Source: Gammaproteobacteria bacterium (lineage in GTDB: Bacteria > Pseudomonadota > Gammaproteobacteria > Arenicellales > Poriferihabitantaceae). From it: 34,335 bases of DNA. Of this stretch, positions 14,546 through 22,332 are shown in pieces; position 1 is the first letter of the stretch; each line of letters begins with the position of its first letter. The position numbers were made by a program, and so were the translations under genes. The DNA lies in NCBI GenBank assembly GCA_009842505.1, contig VYFG01000099.1, forward strand, positions 1 to 34,335, read 5' to 3'. Under the pieces are notes generated by a model that saw only the letters and a list, made by a program, of their open reading frames with translations, made no database searches and was not told the DNA's origin.

Positions 14546-15703
14546 TCAATAAGACCGCGGCATGCCGAGTACGTGCTCGGAAATATAGCTCAGAACCAGG
14601 TTGGTGGATATTGGCGCCACCTGGTACAGGCGCGCCTCCCGGAACTTGCGCTCGATGTCGTATTCCTCGGCAAATCCGAACCCGCCGTGGGTCTGCACGC
14701 AGACTTCGGCGGCCGACCAGGAGGCATCGGCGCAGAGCATCTTGGCCATGTTGGCTTCCTCCCCGGGACTCTCGCCCAGGTCGTACAGCCGGACCGCCTC
14801 CCGCAGCACCAGCTCCGCCGCCCGCATTCCGGCATAGGCCTGGGCGATGGGGAACTGGATGCCCTGGTTCTGGCCGATGGGACGTCCGAAGACCCTGCGT
14901 TCGCAGGCATAGGCCGTGGCCCTGTCGATGAACCACTTCGCGTCGCCGACACATTCCGCCGCGATCAGTATGCGCTCGGCGTTCATGCCTGAAAGGATGT
15001 AGCGGAATCCCCGGCCCTCCTCGCCCACCAGGGCGGAACGCGGTACCGGCATGTCGTCGAAGAACACCTCCGTGGTGGCATGATTCATCATGGTGCGTAT
15101 GGGGCGTATGGTGAGCGTCCCGTCCGGGACTTCCCGCATATCCACCAGGAGCACCGAGAGCCCGTCGGTGCGTTTTTCGACCTGCTCCAGCGGCGTTGTC
15201 CGGCACAGCAGCAGCATCAGGTCGGAATGCGCCGCCCGCGAAGTCCAGATTTTCTGCCCGTTGACGATGTAGTGGCCGTTTTCCAGGCGGGCGAAGGTGC
15301 GAAGGGCCGTGGTGTCGGTGCCGCTGGTGGGTTCTGTGACACCGAAGGCCTGCAGCCTGAGCGAGCCTTCGGCAATGCCCGGCAGGTAGCGGGATTTCTG
15401 GTCCTGGGAGCCGTGCCGGAGAACCGTGCCCATGGTGTACATCTGGGCATGGCAGGCGGCGGCATTGCAGCCGCTGTGGTGAATCTCTTCCAGGATGGCC
15501 GCCGCGGCGGAAATGGGAAGCTCCGCCCCGCCATACTCCTGCGGAATCAGCACGGACAGGTAGCCGGCCTCCGTCAGGGCCCGGACGAACTCTTTCGGAT
15601 ACGCGAGTTCCCGGTCGCACCGCCGCCAGTATTCACCGGGGAACCGGGTGCAGAGCTTGCGCACCTCGGCGCGGATTTCCAGGTAATCGAGTGCGTAGTC
15701 CAT
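14546..15703 (-). CDS. Acyl-CoA dehydrogenase
   Basis: A 385-residue flavoprotein with the acyl-CoA dehydrogenase blocks in order: FGVTEPTSGTDT (substrate and FAD contact), GQKIWTSRA, FDDMPVPRSALVG, the arginine-containing RRVFGRPIGQNQGIQ, and the C-terminal QTHGGFGFAEEYDIERKFREA stretch. It would oxidise an acyl-CoA thioester to the 2-enoyl-CoA with electron-transfer flavoprotein as acceptor. The chain-length or branch specificity is not evident. ATG 15703 begins MDYALDYLEI, where family similarity starts; upstream in-frame sequence looks non-coding. It is the first gene of a tight unit with the downstream molybdoenzyme, 127 bases after the GTP cyclohydrolase gene. The pairing suggests catabolism of a CoA-activated substrate that is also handled by the molybdoenzyme. 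Confidence 0.93.
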   Translation of the reverse strand: MDYALDYLEIRAEVRKLCTRFPGEYWRRCDRELAYPKEFVRALTEAGYLSVLIPQEYGGAELPISAAAAILEEIHHSGCNAAACHAQMYTMGTVLRHGSQDQKSRYLPGIAEGSLRLQAFGVTEPTSGTDTTALRTFARLENGHYIVNGQKIWTSRAAHSDLMLLLCRTTPLEQVEKRTDGLSVLLVDMREVPDGTLTIRPIRTMMNHATTEVFFDDMPVPRSALVGEEGRGFRYILSGMNAERILIAAECVGDAKWFIDRATAYACERRVFGRPIGQNQGIQFPIAQAYAGMRAAELVLREAVRLYDLGESPGEEANMAKMLCADASWSAAEVCVQTHGGFGFAEEYDIERKFREARLYQVAPISTNLVLSYISEHVLGMPRSY

Positions 15704-15830
15704 GGACAGTTGCCTGGGGTTGACCGGGTTGTGGTGGTCGCGGGTTCCGGCGACTTTACCAGCCCGCCGGTCCCTGATCCATGCCGCATGCCCCCGGCGG
15801 TGCGGGATGTTCGGGGCGGCTGCCCGGAAG

Positions 15831-16463
15831 TCAGTCTCCGACCGCCCGGTCCCGGGGGCCCTGGTCCAGGGACAGCAGGTGATCCATGCGCCGCTTCTTT
15901 GTCTGCAGGTAGCGTTCGTTTTCCGGATGCACGGTGCTTTCAACATGGACCCGTTCCAGCACGGCGATGCCCTCCGCCTCCAGGGCCCGGATCTTGAGTG
16001 GATTGTTGGTCATGAGCCGGATCGATCGGACGCCGAGGTCTTCCAGTATCCTCGCGGCAAGAGAGTATTCCCTCTCGTCCGGCTGGTGGCCCAGCAGGAT
16101 ATTGGCGTCCACCGTATCGTGCCCTTCATCCTGCAGGTTGTAGGCTTCGATCTTCTTGGGCAGGCCGATGCCGCGCCCCTCCTGGCGCATGTAGACAACC
16201 ACGCCCCGGCCGGCTTCCGCGATCCGGCCGAGCGCCAGATCGAGCTGTTCGCCGCAGTCGCAGCGCAGGGATCCGAGCACGTCCCCGGTGAAGCATTCCG
16301 AATGCACCCGGGTGAGAACCTCCTTCCCGTCCATGAGGTCCCCCATGACAAAGGCCAGATGGGACTTGTCGTCGCGGGAGTTGACGTAGTGGCAGAGCTG
16401 GAATTCGCCGTACCGGGTGGGAATTCTGGCTTTGGCGGTACAGGTAATGGTGTGTTTTGACAT
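15831..16463 (-). CDS. ribA: GTP cyclohydrolase II
   Basis: A 210-residue enzyme that opens GTP to 2,5-diamino-6-ribosylamino-4-pyrimidinone 5-phosphate, the first step of riboflavin synthesis. RVHSEC, GDVLGSLRCDCGEQL and VVVYMRQEGRGIGL are textbook RibA motifs; Cys57, Cys68 and Cys70 should bind zinc. The length fits stand-alone RibA, without a fused RibB domain. ATG 16463 starts MSKHTITCTAKARIPTRYGEF. No FMN riboswitch is recognisable upstream. FAD made through this pathway would serve the several flavoproteins in the window, but that link is general and not evidence of co-regulation. Confidence 0.95.
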   Translation of the reverse strand: MSKHTITCTAKARIPTRYGEFQLCHYVNSRDDKSHLAFVMGDLMDGKEVLTRVHSECFTGDVLGSLRCDCGEQLDLALGRIAEAGRGVVVYMRQEGRGIGLPKKIEAYNLQDEGHDTVDANILLGHQPDEREYSLAARILEDLGVRSIRLMTNNPLKIRALEAEGIAVLERVHVESTVHPENERYLQTKKRRMDHLLSLDQGPRDRAVGD

Positions 16464-16595
16464 GGGGCAATGGTACGGTCATCCGCTCATCCGGTAAAGC
16501 CGATTCGGGCATTTTCGCCGACCGAGCGCTGCCCGGATCCGGGGCAGGGGGCACGCTGCGTCCGCCGGGAATCGACCGGTGATGGAAAACCCGTG

Positions 16596-16623
16596 TTGAC
16601 CGGGACAGGTTTGCCGCTATGAT
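16596..16623 (+). promoter_or_regulatory. Strong sigma70-type promoter
   Basis: TTGACC (16596-16601) and TATGAT (16618-16623), each five of six consensus, are 16 bases apart. It reads toward the AEC transporter gene, whose ATG is about 250 bases downstream. It is the best sigma70-like match I found in the window. Confidence 0.55.
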
Positions 16624-16806
16624 GCCCGCAGCCGCCGGTGGTACTGAGGCACCATCATCGGCATGTCACCGCCGATGGCGGGTCTGTCAACTACCCGCAA
16701 TCCGGACACCGGGCCATTGCTCTTGAAACCGTCTCTTCCCGACCTGCAGACCGGACCCACAGTAGCGAGTGCCCCGGGCATGGCAATTGTCGCACGAGCC
16801 GTCATT

Positions 16807-16826
16807 GTGCCGGGCTGCCCCGGCAC
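16807..16826 (+). promoter_or_regulatory. Stable stem-loop in the AEC transporter leader
   Basis: GTGCCGGG (16807-16814) and CCCGGCAC (16819-16826) form a perfect eight-base GC-rich stem with a CTGC loop, 48 bases before the start codon. There is no T-run, so it is more likely an RNA-stability or regulatory element than a simple terminator. Confidence 0.4.
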
Positions 16827-16874
16827 CACTCCCGCTACCTCCCGGTGGGGCAGGCGGGCGCTCCCGGATCGCTG

Positions 16875-17810
16875 ATGGTCGCCGTATTCGAAAGCCTCCT
16901 GCCGGTTTTCCTGGTCGTTGCCCTCGGCTGGGCTCTTCGGCGCTGCGGCGTGATTTCCCGGGAGCAGTGGGAAGGGGTGGAACAGCTGGGATTCTGGGTG
17001 CTGTTCCCGGTACTCCTGTTCCATGCGCTCATCAACGCGGACCTCGCGGCCCTGTCACTGGATGCCCTGATCGTGTCCTATCTCGCCGCGCTGGTGATCA
17101 TTTTCGTTCTGCTTTTCCTGCTGAATGTCGCGCGCGGCAGGATCATTTCCATGGACGGGCCAACCTACAGCAGCGTGTTCCAGACCACCTCGCGCTGGAA
17201 CGCGTTTATCGCCCTGGCCGTGATGGACAAGTACGCCGGCGCCGAGGGGCTCGCCCTGGTTGCGCTGGTGATCGCGTTGACGGTGCTGCCCCTGAACGTC
17301 ATCAATGTCCTTGTCGTCACAAGAACCGTGGCGCGGGAAGGATCGGGCTGGCGTCACACCCTCGCGGCAACGGCACGCAACCCGATGGTACTCGGTGCGT
17401 TTACGGGCCTTGCGTTCAATCTGCTCGCCGTACCGGTCTACGAGCCGGTCCTGGTTGCGGTGGACCTGGTTGCCCAGGCGGGTCTGGCCATCGGCCTCCT
17501 GACGGTGGGAGCCGCGCTTCGGATCCGTTCAGTTTTCCGGCCGCGGGTGGAGATGCTGTACGGCCTGCTGGGCAAGTCGGTACTCTTTCCGTTACTGGTG
17601 CTGGGGTTCGGCCTGGCGGCCGGGATGTCGGGCGTGCCTCTGGTGGCGGCGATGGCCTGCGCCACTACGCCCGCAGCCGCACATGGCTTTATCGTGGCAC
17701 GCATGATGGGTGGAGACGCCGATCTGTACGCCACAACCGCCGCGGCGCAGACCTTGCTCGGGATGGTGTCAATGCCGTTTTTCCTATGGCTGGCGCTGGT
17801 CTCCGCCTGA
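16875..17810 (+). CDS. AEC (auxin efflux carrier) family transporter
   Basis: A 311-residue membrane protein of the AEC family, the usual length. It starts MVAVFESLLPVFLVVALGWALRR and has about ten hydrophobic segments in two halves, with the family-typical FWVLFPVLLFHAL in the first half and polar breaks in the second (TTPAAAHGFIVARMMG). AEC proteins export or import small organic anions; the substrate here is unknown. ATG 16875 is the only start that removes a non-membrane, arginine- and proline-rich upstream extension. It converges on the GNAT gene with seven bases between stops. Confidence 0.85.
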   Translation: MVAVFESLLPVFLVVALGWALRRCGVISREQWEGVEQLGFWVLFPVLLFHALINADLAALSLDALIVSYLAALVIIFVLLFLLNVARGRIISMDGPTYSSVFQTTSRWNAFIALAVMDKYAGAEGLALVALVIALTVLPLNVINVLVVTRTVAREGSGWRHTLAATARNPMVLGAFTGLAFNLLAVPVYEPVLVAVDLVAQAGLAIGLLTVGAALRIRSVFRPRVEMLYGLLGKSVLFPLLVLGFGLAAGMSGVPLVAAMACATTPAAAHGFIVARMMGGDADLYATTAAAQTLLGMVSMPFFLWLALVSA

Positions 17811-17817
17811 TGCCGCT

Positions 17818-18519
17818 TCAGCCCGTGGTCTTGAGCGGGCGCCGCTGGCGGCCCTGGTCGTCGAAATTGTCCGGGTCCAGCCAGCGCTTGAATGATTCAC
17901 GAATGCGCGGCCAGTCCCTGTCGATCATCGCGAACCATGCGGTATCCCGGTTGCGCCCCTTGTACACCGTGGCCTGACGGAAAATCCCTTCGAAGGTGAA
18001 GCCCAGGCGTTCCGCGGACCGTCTCGATGGTGCGTTGAGGGCATCGCATTTCCATTCGTAGCGCCGGTAGCCGAGTTCATCGAACACCCGGCACATCATC
18101 AGGAACATGGCTTCCGTGGAAGCGATGGTGCGCTGGAGCAGGGGGGAGAAGTGGATATGCCCCACCTCGATACAGCCAGCCTCCGGATGGATTCGCAGGT
18201 AGCTGGCAATGCCGGTGGGACGGCCGTTCCCATCCAGCACGGTATGGAACAGGGGATCCTTGCCGGTGCAGTACGCCCGCAGCCAGTCCGCATAGTCCTC
18301 TGGGTTGGAAAACGGGTCATAGGGAAGATAGGTCCAGTTTATCTCTGACTCGTCCTGCCGCATGGCTTCGAACAGCGCCTCGGCCTGGGTGTCCGCGTCA
18401 AGGGGCACCACGCTGCAGTGCTGTCCCCGCATCGGGGTCGACGGGGGAAACGGCCTTGGCAGCTTGTCCGGAACCGGGAAGCCGATGGGCTGGCCAAGGG
18501 CATTGATGTGTTCCGTCAT
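17818..18519 (-). CDS. GNAT-family N-acetyltransferase (RimJ/RimL type)
   Basis: A 233-residue acetyltransferase of the group related to ribosomal-protein acetylases. The sequence GIASYLRIHPEAGCIEVGHIHFSPLLQ carries the central beta-strands, and RYEWKCDALNAPSRRSAERLGFTFEGIFR is the conserved C-terminal acetyl-CoA-binding and beta-bulge region of this subgroup. It would transfer an acetyl group from acetyl-CoA to an amine, but the substrate is unknown. ATG 18519 (MTEHINALGQPIGF) is favoured over frames extending to 18654, whose extra residues look non-coding. No operon partner is evident. Confidence 0.88.
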   Translation of the reverse strand: MTEHINALGQPIGFPVPDKLPRPFPPSTPMRGQHCSVVPLDADTQAEALFEAMRQDESEINWTYLPYDPFSNPEDYADWLRAYCTGKDPLFHTVLDGNGRPTGIASYLRIHPEAGCIEVGHIHFSPLLQRTIASTEAMFLMMCRVFDELGYRRYEWKCDALNAPSRRSAERLGFTFEGIFRQATVYKGRNRDTAWFAMIDRDWPRIRESFKRWLDPDNFDDQGRQRRPLKTTG

Positions 18520-18931
18520 GGGTTTTCCGGTCGATACATGGATGATTTCATGTGCAGGCATGCTGTAGCGGTGCCGGCGGCGATCAGGGTTTCCTGAGGA
18601 TGACCCGTCTTCGCGCCCGGGTGCCAACCATAGCAGGATGTCAGCTTTCGGCAACCCTGTATTTTCCGGTGCCCGGGATCAGGTGGACATGCATTGTCGG
18701 GTGCCGCGGAAGGGCAACCGTCCAGAGGATGCGGATCACAGGAACCTGGCTGGACCGAACTGTGCCCATGTCACGGAACCACCGGATTTCGTCGCATCGG
18801 GAGTATTTTGACACGGGTGTTACATATCGCCCTGACTTATTCTACGCGGAGTCATGAAGCGGGAATAGATCTCTGGCGTTCCCTGTGCCTTCCGCGCCCA
18901 TTAGCGCAGACTTGCCGGACAGGTTCCGGCG
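18520..18931. other. 412-base divergent intergenic region
   Basis: This lies between the GNAT gene (minus) and the MmgE/PrpD gene (plus). A perfect -35 hexamer TTGACA occurs at 18808-18813 in a locally AT-rich stretch, but no good -10 lies 16-18 bases downstream; TTATTC appears only after about 24. I see no RNA gene or small coding frame that can be supported. Confidence 0.4.
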
Positions 18932-20347
18932 ATGCCGCTTTCACTCCGGACTTCCGTGAACGCCGCCTGCCCCGCCCTGAACCTGCTTGGCGACTTCGTG
19001 GCGTCGGCCCCTCCTGACCTGCCGGACGGGGTTCGCAGGGCAGTCCGGAACAGCATCGTCGACGTTTTCGGGTGCATCCTGGGCGGAGCCCGGATGCCGG
19101 TGGCCGTGGCGTCCGCGAAGACCATGCGGTCCCTTGGCGCCGATCATGGAAGTGCGCGGGTGTTCGGCACCGCGCACGGGGCGCCGGCGCATACCGCGGC
19201 CATGCTGAACGCCGTATCCGGCCATGCCCTCGAATTCGACGACTGGGAGATTCCGGGCAATACCCATCCGAGCGTGGTGCTGTTTCCCTCACTGCTTGCG
19301 GTCATGGAAGAAGGCACCCCGGGCATGGACCTGCTGATGGCCTATGTTGCCGGTTTTGAGGTCATTGCCCGCCTTGGCGAAGCGCTGAATTTCGAGCATT
19401 ACGATGCCGGCTGGCATTCCACCGCCACCCTGGGCTCCATCGGCGCTGCGGCGGCCGTGGCGAGGCTGCACGGGCTGTCCCCGGTCCAGACCGCCCATGC
19501 GCTGTCCATCGCGATCAGCCGGGCCTCCGGGCTGACCTGCCAGTTCGGTGCGGACACCAAGGCGCTGCAGGCCGGATTCGCGGCCGAAAACGGCGTGGTC
19601 AGCGCCGCATTGGCCGCACAGGGCGCAACCGGAAGACTGGAAGCACTGGAACATCCGCGCGGTTTCGCGGCCCTGATGGCCGGGGTGCCGCCGGAACGGA
19701 TCGGCGCCGCCCTGGAGAAGCTGGGAAATCTGCTGGCCGTGGCAGAGTACGGCATCCTGATCAAGCCCTGGCCAAGCTGTGGCTATACCCATCGCGTCAT
19801 GTGTTGTGCGTTGGACCTGGCCAGGATGCACCCCGGTGCCGGGGCAATTCACTCCATCGACCTGCACCTGCCGGACTTCCATGCGGCAATACTCCCATTC
19901 CACCACCCCAGGGACCGGCACGAGGCACTGTTCAGCCTGCCTTTCGTGGCGGCCATGGGGCTGGCCCGCGAAGGCCTCACCCTGGATGACTTGGAGCAGG
20001 AGCGTTGGCAGGATCCGGATATTGCCCGCCTAATCGAATGCACGAATATCCATCCGTTCAGGCCTTCACGGCCATTACTGAACTACGACCCTCTTGAGCC
20101 GGATCGCATGCGGGTCACGCTGCGGGGCGGGGGGCAACTGGAGGCCGTTTGTGCACTGCCGCCCGGTACACCGGAATTTCCGGTGTCCGATAAGGCGGTG
20201 GTGGAGAAGTTCCGGCAAAACGCCGGGCACGGCTCCGATGCCGACCTGGAGGAATTGATGGCCTGGCCGGAGACACACTGCGCGCGGTCGCTTTTTGAAC
20301 GCATCGGAGACTTGACATGCATGGCACCCGCAGTACGAGTGGCGTGA
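18932..20347 (+). CDS. MmgE/PrpD family dehydratase-like protein
   Basis: A 471-residue protein of the MmgE/PrpD family, which includes 2-methylcitrate dehydratase and cis-aconitate decarboxylase. Family features include the N-terminal DGVRRAVRNSIVDVFGCILGG, then NAVSGHALEFDDW, GNTHPSVVLFPSLLA and GWHSTATLGSIGAAAAVARL. The second, mixed alpha/beta domain follows, including KPWPSCGYTHRVM. Members commonly act on small di- and tricarboxylates, and many operon-linked paralogues have unknown substrates. No propionate-pathway genes (prpB, prpC) are nearby, so a methylcitrate role is not supported. The stop lies 31 bases inside the next gene, implying co-translation with the MttB-family protein. 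Confidence 0.9.
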   Translation: MPLSLRTSVNAACPALNLLGDFVASAPPDLPDGVRRAVRNSIVDVFGCILGGARMPVAVASAKTMRSLGADHGSARVFGTAHGAPAHTAAMLNAVSGHALEFDDWEIPGNTHPSVVLFPSLLAVMEEGTPGMDLLMAYVAGFEVIARLGEALNFEHYDAGWHSTATLGSIGAAAAVARLHGLSPVQTAHALSIAISRASGLTCQFGADTKALQAGFAAENGVVSAALAAQGATGRLEALEHPRGFAALMAGVPPERIGAALEKLGNLLAVAEYGILIKPWPSCGYTHRVMCCALDLARMHPGAGAIHSIDLHLPDFHAAILPFHHPRDRHEALFSLPFVAAMGLAREGLTLDDLEQERWQDPDIARLIECTNIHPFRPSRPLLNYDPLEPDRMRVTLRGGGQLEAVCALPPGTPEFPVSDKAVVEKFRQNAGHGSDADLEELMAWPETHCARSLFERIGDLTCMAPAVRVA

Positions 20348-21879
20348 ACGGCCAGAAGAGGGCTAGGGGCGGGCGGGCCGCCCGCCGAAGTGCGCGCAGC
20401 GAGGGCGCGGGCGGCGGTGTCAGCCCGGCCGTCTGGCCGGGGCTGGAAGGCGGGCGGTACAAGCCCCTGGACGAGAATGCGGTGCAGGCGGTGCACGAGA
20501 CCGCCCTGCGCATCCTGGCGGAAATCGGCATCCAGGGTGCCACGGCCCGCTGCGTGGATACCGTGGTGGCGGCCGGTGGCAGGGTGACTGCCGGAGGGGG
20601 CCGGCTGCTGATGCCGGTGGCACTGGTGGAGCGCATGCTGTCGGTGGCGGGACGAGGATTCAGGCTGCATGGCCAGGATGCCCGGCATGACCTGGATCCC
20701 GTCGGCACCCGGATCCATCTCGGCACTTCCGGCGCCGCGGTGCATGTCATTGACAGCGAGACCTGCGCCGTCAGGGACTCCACCCTGCAGGATCTCTACG
20801 ATATGGCCTGCCTTGCGGACGCCCTGCCGAACATTCACATGTTCCAGCGTACCGTGGTGGCCAGGGACATCCCGGAAACCTACGACATGGAGATCAATAC
20901 CGCGTATGCCTGCACACTGGGGACGGCCAAACCGGTCGGGACGAGCTTCTCATCCCCTGACACCATGCGCGACGCCGTGGAGATGTTCCACCTGGTCGCA
21001 GGCGGTGAAACGGCATGGCGTGCGCGGCCGTTCTGCTGCGTGTCGACCTGCTTCATCGTGCCGCCCCTGACGTTCGCCGAGGAGGCGCTCGGCATCATCG
21101 AAACCGCGGCGGAAACCGGTACACCGATCAAGCTGGTTGCCGCCGGCCAGGCCGGCGCCACCAGCCCAGCCACCCTGGCCGGGGCGGTGGCGCAGCAGAC
21201 GGCGGAGGTACTGGCGGGGCTGGTGTACATCAACCTGCTGAATCCGGGACATCCGGCACTGTTCGGTGCATTACCCTTCATTTCCGACCTGCGCACCGGG
21301 GCCATGTCCGGCGGCAGCGCGGAGCAGGGGGTGTTGATGGCGGCCTGTGCCCAGATGGCCCAGCATTACGGTATCCCCTGCGCGGTCTCGGCCGGAATGA
21401 CGGATTCGAAGATGCCGGACTACCAGGCGGGCTACGAAAAGGGCATCACCGAACTGCTGAGTGCCCTGGCCGGGGCCAACCTGATCTACGAGGCCGCCGG
21501 TATGTACGGATCGCTCCTCGCCGCCTCCTGCGAAAGCTTCGTACTGGACAACGATCTCATCGGATCCGTGCTGCGGGCAACGCGGGGGATCGATGTCAGC
21601 GAAGAAGCCCTGGCATTCGATGTGATCCAGGAGGTGTGCATCAATGGACCGGGCCATTTCCTCGGTCACGACCAGACCCTGGGCCGGATGCAGACGGACT
21701 ATTTCTATCCGGCACTGGCGGATCGCAGCACTCCGGAACAATGGCGCGAGAGCGGCGCGGAGGATCTCCTTGAACGGGCACGGCAAAAGACCCGGAAGAT
21801 CCTCGATGGACCGAGGCCGATGCATGTTGCACGGGAAGTGGACCGGGTGATCAGGGACCGGTTTGACATCCGTCTTTGA
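20317..21879 (+). CDS. MttB-family (trimethylamine methyltransferase-like) protein, non-pyrrolysine
   Basis: A 520-residue member of the MttB superfamily. After an Arg/Ala-rich N-terminus (GRAARRSARS, common in proteobacterial members) comes WPGLEGGRYKPLDENAVQAVHE, then GTSGAAVHVID and YQAGYEKG. The frame has no internal UAG, so it is not the pyrrolysine enzyme; such homologues demethylate other quaternary amines such as glycine betaine or have unknown substrates. A corrinoid protein partner would be expected, but none is visible nearby. It overlaps the PrpD-family gene by 31 bases, and ATG 20317 follows GGAGAC. A near-perfect 19-base palindrome around 20368-20386 within the N-terminal code is likely a by-product of GC-rich Gly/Arg/Ala codons. 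Confidence 0.87.
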   Translation: MHGTRSTSGVNGQKRARGGRAARRSARSEGAGGGVSPAVWPGLEGGRYKPLDENAVQAVHETALRILAEIGIQGATARCVDTVVAAGGRVTAGGGRLLMPVALVERMLSVAGRGFRLHGQDARHDLDPVGTRIHLGTSGAAVHVIDSETCAVRDSTLQDLYDMACLADALPNIHMFQRTVVARDIPETYDMEINTAYACTLGTAKPVGTSFSSPDTMRDAVEMFHLVAGGETAWRARPFCCVSTCFIVPPLTFAEEALGIIETAAETGTPIKLVAAGQAGATSPATLAGAVAQQTAEVLAGLVYINLLNPGHPALFGALPFISDLRTGAMSGGSAEQGVLMAACAQMAQHYGIPCAVSAGMTDSKMPDYQAGYEKGITELLSALAGANLIYEAAGMYGSLLAASCESFVLDNDLIGSVLRATRGIDVSEEALAFDVIQEVCINGPGHFLGHDQTLGRMQTDYFYPALADRSTPEQWRESGAEDLLERARQKTRKILDGPRPMHVAREVDRVIRDRFDIRL

Positions 21880-21907
21880 CTGGGGCATTCCATGATCCCG
21901 GCCCCCA

Positions 21908-21941
21908 CGCGGCCCGAGAATTGCCTGTTGCACAGGCCGCG
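21908..21941 (+). terminator. Possible terminator with two alternative stems
   Basis: CGCGGCC (21908-21914) can pair with GGCCGCG (21935-21941), a seven-base stem. Alternatively GCCTGT (21923-21928) pairs with ACAGGC (21932-21937) around a three-base loop. The two share bases 21935-21937 and partly exclude each other. It lies about 30 bases after the MttB-family stop. No T-run is present. Confidence 0.3.
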
Positions 21942-22028
21942 GGAAGCCTGTCGGCGCAAACGCAGGATGGGTTGAAACGAACCGCGTATCGGTAGTCTCC
22001 GCCGGTACCGCGGATCCCGCTGCTTCTG

Positions 22029-22057
22029 CTGGAAGTTCTCCCGATTCCCCGTATAAT
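22029..22057 (+). promoter_or_regulatory. Candidate promoter upstream of chrA
   Basis: A perfect TATAAT (22052-22057) lies 17 bases after CTGGAA (22029-22034), a weak -35. It would give a leader of about 270 bases before the ATG of chrA. The exact -10 in GC-rich DNA is notable; the weak -35 lowers confidence. Confidence 0.37.
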
Positions 22058-22234
22058 GCATCCGCGGGGTCCAGGGCCCCAAGGACGGGAGTCAAGGCGT
22101 CGCATTCTGTTTCGGGATTTCACCCAACCTGCTCGGGGGCCGAGTCGTGCCGTCAGTCAACCTCCTTACCGTCTCCGGCCTGACCGCAATGCCGGGCCGT
22201 TCCGCCGCCTGTCCGTCACCCTGCTCGGGGGGAA

Positions 22235-22265
22235 TGCCGCGTCTGCGGCACGCAGGCTGCCTGCG
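22235..22265 (+). promoter_or_regulatory. Tandem abutting stem-loops in the chrA leader
   Basis: TGCCGC/GCGGCA (22235-22240 with 22245-22250, loop GTCT) is followed with no gap by CGCAGG/CCTGCG (22251-22256 with 22260-22265, loop CTG). Both six-base stems are perfect. They end 67 bases before the chrA start, which lacks a clear ribosome site. Confidence 0.4.
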
Positions 22266-22332
22266 ACGGTTCCCGGTACCCGTGGCCGTGACCCGGAATC
22301 CATCCTGTCCTGTCCTGCGCCAGTGACGAACC

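Larger units (their letters stand above)
16464..16874. other. 411-base divergent intergenic region with AEC leader
   Basis: The region separates ribA (minus) from the AEC transporter (plus). It holds a good plus-strand promoter at 16596-16623, giving a leader of about 245 bases, and a very stable stem-loop at 16807-16826. A smaller CCGCC/GGCGG hairpin lies near 16668-16682. No known riboswitch class, tRNA or convincing small gene was recognised. Confidence 0.5.
21880..22332. other. 453-base intergenic region, MttB-family gene to chrA
   Basis: The gap has no convincing gene. It contains, in order, a hairpin set at 21908-21941 just after the MttB-family stop, a candidate promoter at 22029-22057, and two directly abutting hairpins at 22235-22265 before chrA. 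Apparent short frames here are GC-rich noise. Confidence 0.5.

Noticed and set aside
16464..16874. FMN riboswitch near ribA
   Set aside because: The conserved RFN-element sequence is not recognisable on the ribA strand.
18808..18840. Promoter with perfect TTGACA
   Set aside because: No acceptable -10 occurs at 16-18 bases; the nearest AT-rich hexamer is about 24 bases away.
20366..20386. Strong GC palindrome as a regulatory element
   Set aside because: It lies within the Arg/Ala/Gly-rich N-terminal code of the MttB-family gene, where such repeats arise from codon choice.
20317..21879. Pyrrolysine-containing trimethylamine methyltransferase
   Set aside because: There is no in-frame UAG in the gene, so it belongs to the non-pyrrolysine members.
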